Of a stretch of DNA of 64,000 nt, positions 60,089 to 64,000 are shown in pieces. Each line of letters starts with the position of its first letter. Positions within the stretch are counted from its first letter, which is position 1. The position numbers and the translations under genes are program-made. The stretch is from Welwitschia mirabilis (lineage: Eukaryota; Gnetophyta; Gnetopsida; Welwitschiales). The stretch is from NCBI GenBank assembly GCA_051453625.1, contig JBOZIK010000001.1:273304026-273368025 (forward strand), in the 5' to 3' direction. The notes under the pieces were generated by a model. The model did no database searches. It had not been told where the DNA came from and saw only the letters and a list, made by a program, of their open reading frames with translations.

Positions 60089-60113
60089 GCCTTTCCCAAT
60101 AATGGTGCCAAGA
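60089..60113 (-). other. E4 primer binding site, tRNA-Asp type
   Basis: On the minus strand TCTTGGCACCATTATTGGGA follows the LTR end directly. It is the best kept Asp-type primer site in the window and differs from the usual one mainly at CpG positions. Confidence 0.85.
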
Positions 60114-61409
60114 TGTTACGGTGTGTATTTATGTAAATGTTACATTCTTAAATAGATACTATCATTCAAAAATAAATATATATTTTACACAACATAATAC
60201 ACTAACATAAATGGGAGTACCCAAATGTTGTATTCTCATTGAAGGCGTAGGTAAGAAGAAAGAGAATTGATTTTATAAATGAAACACTACATATTTTTAA
60301 AGTAAAAATAAATAACAATATAAAAACAATATTACAAACATACTTTATGTAAATGAAATGCAAATCTATACTAAGTGCAAATTTTATCCAATTACCAAAT
60401 CAACTTATCACAGAGATTGACCCAGTATAATCTAGATTAATCAAGAAATGCCATTATCAAATTAAGTTCCAACTAAGCTATCAGGTATGTCAAATATAAT
60501 ATACAAACTATGCAAATTAAATCTAGAAAAGGAAATATGATGCATCTAATCTAATAATATCTACCTTAATAAAGGTTGCCCTAATGATCTATATCACTAA
60601 ATAAGATGTTATGGAATCAAAAGTAATATAAATCATAAAGGATATGCACAGAGTAAAGATATGTAAGAAGAATAAAGTTTAGTTAAAATTGAACTAACAC
60701 CCATGTTACAAAGTAGTAGCATCTTAATAAAGGATAAACAGCCTAATACCAAGGAATACATCTCTCCACAACAAAAATGGATGGATTTTCAATTATTTGA
60801 TCTCCTATCATGAGAATTTTTGGTATAAATGAAGACAAGATAGAGTTGATTTTGGAGGAGATAATTATTTTTAAAATAGAATTTATAAATAGATAAGACT
60901 AACAAGCATAGAAATAATCCTAACAACTGTATAAAAAAGTATGAGACGAAATAACCCTAACAACTATATAAGAAAGTATGAGACAAATGGTTAAACTTTG
61001 GTAAAGCTTAATGAAGTGTCTATTTTTGTTATCATTTTACTAGTCATTTGGATGATACAGGAGATAATGCCATCTCATAAAAATTCCACATCATCTATCA
61101 AATTAATTCTAATTAGCATCCTTCTTTATTTAAGTGTTTATCTTCCATACAATCATCTGGACAATAATGTGGATGATAGCCTTTTGTACAATTCTTCTTA
61201 TATGGCATTAGTCTTATTATATGTAGAATTTCTACTTTAGATAGAAAATGATGTAAATTACCTCAAATGTTGTAAAATGTAATGAAGATTGCATGTTTTT
61301 TTATCATTCATCTTAGCTCTCCATTATCGTCAAAATTTACATAAACCAATTTAATATCCTGTAAAACTACTTAAAATACCCTATCAAATACATACAAGTT
61401 GGCAACATA
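60114..61409 (-). mobile_element. E4 5' LTR
   Basis: 1.30 kb, TGTTACGGTGTGTATTTATG to about GGCAACATA. It matches 48972-50230. A 37-base tandem duplication (60911-60947 and 60948-60984, a few differences) occurs in this copy only and accounts for most of the length difference. Hairpin modules lie at 61030-61070 and 61139-61180. Confidence 0.86.
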
Positions 61410-62229
61410 ATAATTAATATCAGGAAGAATAGATAATTTTAGTATATTTATGTTTTTGTAATATTTATATTTTAGTCTATTTATGAATCATACTTGAAAT
61501 AGAAAAAGCATGTGTTTCCTAGCTCTTTACATTAGCATGTTGTTCATATGTTTTCATGCCTCTCATAATATTTTACTGTGTAGATAACTCCATCTTATAA
61601 TATTTAAGTCAAAAAGGAAATAACTAGAAAGACACTTAAAACTTCTCTTCAACTCCACATTATGAGATTTTACTAGTGAAACTCTCCTTTAATTACTTGT
61701 AAACATATACCATTAATTTGTTAGAGCATTAAATTATGAGAATATTTAAGAAGTAAATATTTTAAAGAAAAACAAAAGCCAAGGCTACTTCCAATAAATA
61801 TTTAACAAATGCAATGAATGTTCATTTATAGAATGCCCCAATGCATAGCATGGTCATTTATTAGATCTTTATTAATGCCTCTTGTAGTATAAGATTATCA
61901 TTATGATCATAAGTTCACAGCCATATAATATAAGTATGGTTAGTTCTACAAGAATATAGGTAGCTGCATTCAGATTACTACATTGTTATTATCACTATTT
62001 TCTTTCCTTCCTCTTCCAACTAATTTCATTTTTGAGTTCAACTATATGCTTGACTACAGGTGATGCTTAAGGCTTATGCTTTGATTCTAAAGAAGTTAAT
62101 GCATTAGATGGTTCTTCATTCATTTGAAATGCTAATGCTTTATTCAATTAAAACATGAGAAAAGTTTGATAAAATAAAGTGAATCAAAGGGATTAGTAAT
62201 AGTTAATTTAGATTATTTTAATAACTTAC
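61410..62229 (+). other. Unassigned, probably upstream part of C2
   Basis: Precedes a Copia integrase on the same strand and so should hold C2 gag and protease. I can read only fragments, such as IECPNA, stop, HGHLLDL near 61830-61875, which is knuckle-like but not convincing. No LTR or primer site is seen. Confidence 0.35.
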
Positions 62230-63285
62230 TCTCCATAACAATAGTTTCGAAAGATGTGGCATTGGTTTCTTTAGCAAACCAAAAATACTTTATGGCATAA
62301 TAAGTTAGGACATTTAAATCCTTAAATATTAAATAAATAGAAAAGAAGTAGTACAAGTTATATAAAATTTAAATGAAATTGGAATAGATTTGAAAGTTGT
62401 AGTAGGGGAAAGATAACCCCCTCAAATCATCCAAGGAAGAATGTCTTTGGCAAGATGGCATTGGAATTGATGTATAAAGGTTTGTTTGAAATAATGTAAA
62501 GGAATAGAATAAGAGGTAAAATTTATCTTTATGTAGTTGTAGATGAATTTAGTTAATTCAATTATGTATTTTTCTTCTATCCCACACAAATGAACTATGT
62601 TAGACTTTTATAAATTATGTTAATGCCAATTTATAATATGAACTTTTAAAGGCTAAAATATTTCTGTAGTGATAATAGAAAAAGAATGTATATCAAATAA
62701 GTCCTCTAGTTTTTGTATACAAGCCAAAATCCAGCATCAATTCACAATTTCTTAAACATCTTAACACAATGGGATAAGAGAAAGGAAGGAGAGAATACTT
62801 AGTAACAATCATCAACGCCATGTTAATTCATGTAGCTAATGGGAATGAATACTTGATTAATGTAATATAAAAAACTTGCTATTTATTAAATAGAAGCATT
62901 TCATTAGAAGATATGTGAATGACTTCATAACAAAAATTTGAAGGAAGCCTCCAAGAATTACTCACTTTAAGAGGCTTTGGTTGTATATCTTTTGATCATA
63001 AAAAAGGGCTAAATAAAGAAGGAGAAATAAGGAAGAAAGTTTATCTTTCTCTAATATGAAATTAAATAAATAGAATATAGGCATCTTCTTTTGGCTAAGA
63101 AGAAAATAATTGTCTGTAATAATGTGATCTTCCATGAAGATAACTTCTTAGGGTATAAAGATAGCATTGTAAAACCCCTATTTTTGACACCATCTTTCAG
63201 TAGAGAAGATGTACCAACTAAAGAGAAACATATAAATGAAAATTACAATTGGCATAGCCAAGGGACTAGAGTATTTTCATGGTAA
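62230..63285 (+). pseudogene. C2 Copia integrase remnant
   Basis: On the plus strand: the gag-pre-integrase motif NTLWHNKLGHLNP (62278-62320); ALELMYKGLFEIM (62460-62495); IYLYVVVDEFS, stop, FNYVFFF (62525-62585), around the first catalytic Asp; CSDNRKRM (62665-62690), holding the second Asp; HQFTISKTS-like and QHNGIRERKEGEYL (62745-62810), around the catalytic Glu region; and KFIFL, stop, YEIK followed by LAKKKIIVCNNVIFHEDNF (63040-63140), the linker to RT. The order is that of Copia integrase, distinct from the gypsy integrases of G2 and E4. Stops and small frameshifts are present. The 64-codon stretch 63091-63285 is its last open piece. Confidence 0.82.
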
Positions 63286-64000
63286 GGCACATTCACCTAT
63301 TATCTACCATAACTTAAAATCCTCAAATATACTTCTTGATGATCATACCATTGAAACAGTAGTCATTCACATAAATACAAGATACAATTCCAAGTCAAAT
63401 GAGTAAAATCCTATTCTCATCCATTTAATTCACCTTTTCAAAGGTTGTCATTGCTATAGTTAATTATTAAATTAAAACTATGATCTAGTATCATGTTACC
63501 ACCTCATAAAAGTGTGAAAACTATGTAGAATAGTAGGAAGAAAATTAGGGAAATTATGTGATCCACCTTGCGTACTAACTTTATAATATCATTTGGGACT
63601 TTTTCCATGTAACCCAAACTATAACTACATGGTTAACTAAACAAGTAATGGATTTCCTCCCTAATACCCTTGTAGTTTCCCTAATGAAATGTAATTGATA
63701 TGATCATAGATTTCTAAAACCAAAAGTATCAAACTTGTGCTCAAAAACCAGAGTGATTTAAGGGGTCCTACTAAAGGTATGAAGAGAACTAAAAACTCTC
63801 AGATTTGGTCCATCCTTTGGTTTTATCTTATTTTGTAGAGACTTACTTATATTTTTATAACATTCTGATAAATTGCACACATTTAAATAATCCACTTCTT
63901 CAACTAAACAGGAAGAAAATTCATAAGAATCTACATCTAGAATGACCTCTTCTTAAGATAATGGAAGCCTCTACTTTAGAGGATACTTGATTTCCTTTGT
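63286..64000. other. Unassigned right end
   Basis: C2 RT should follow on the plus strand but is not visible. On the minus strand 63954-63760 stays open for 66 codons (it includes EEVILDVDSYEFSSCLVEEV and KPKDGPNLRVFSSL). It looks protein-like but is not recognised. The change of strand suggests a rearrangement or another insertion. Confidence 0.3.

Larger units (their letters stand above)
48972..61409 (-). mobile_element. E4: Athila-like Ty3/gypsy element
   Basis: 12.4 kb between LTRs 48972-50230 and 60114-61409, all on the minus strand. Order: primer site of Asp type, leader, gag, RT, RNase H, integrase, an extra ORF downstream of pol, a 3' region with a TG microsatellite, a polypurine tract. 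The RT and integrase motifs, the primer type and the additional 3' ORF are those of the Athila group. I see no protease between gag and RT. All frames carry stops. Confidence 0.88.

Overview
The window looks like plant nuclear DNA from a gene-poor, repeat-dense region. It is very AT-rich and CpG-poor, has 11 runs of N, and contains no intact protein-coding gene. Nearly everything I can assign is decayed LTR retrotransposon: a Copia lineage with a Met-type primer site, Ty3/gypsy chromovirus-like elements with an initiator-Met primer site, and Athila-like gypsy elements with an Asp-type primer site. This set of lineages points to an angiosperm or other seed plant. I cannot name the species. The open frames are short and broken. 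Where domains are recognisable, stops often stand where Trp, Gln or Arg codons are expected, and CpG sites appear as TpG or CpA. That is what long decay of methylated DNA produces.

Layout, left to right. 1-1313: part of a long gypsy LTR. 1314-4497: 5' end of an Athila-like element on the minus strand (E1), ending in its LTR at 3213-4497. 4498-21929: a Copia element on the plus strand (C1). Its 5' LTR lacks its first tens of bases where E1 abuts it. Its gag is split by a nested minus-strand gypsy element (G1, 6055-14990) and resumes at 14991. In place of pol, C1 carries an ORF resembling plant transposon-type proteins. 21930-22954: an unassigned decayed coding stretch. 22955 to about 34650: a minus-strand chromovirus-like gypsy element (G2) with long LTRs, recognisable gag, protease, reverse transcriptase, RNase H, partial integrase and a chromodomain-like tail.

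35339-38503 is the only stretch that does not look like retroelement. It contains two exon-like pieces of a plant B-type cyclin-dependent kinase gene, now a pseudogene. 38861-48028 holds an Athila-like arrangement in which one LTR (39393-40455) has a primer-site leader on one side and a polypurine tract on the other. The element to its right (E3) keeps gag and protease but has lost RT, RNase H and the integrase core. 48972-61409 is a further Athila-like element (E4) with gag, RT, RNase H, integrase and an extra downstream ORF, but no protease that I can see. 62230-63285 carries the integrase of a second Copia element (C2) on the plus strand.

The elements do not act together as a pathway. They form a layered record of insertion: C1 was hit by G1 in gag and probably by E1 in its 5' LTR. 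The most unusual items are a roughly 40-base imperfect hairpin module repeated more than 20 times across the Athila-like elements, decayed AGACGTCT palindromes in the C1 LTRs, the kinase pseudogene, and gaps whose flanks duplicate each other and so look like assembly artefacts.
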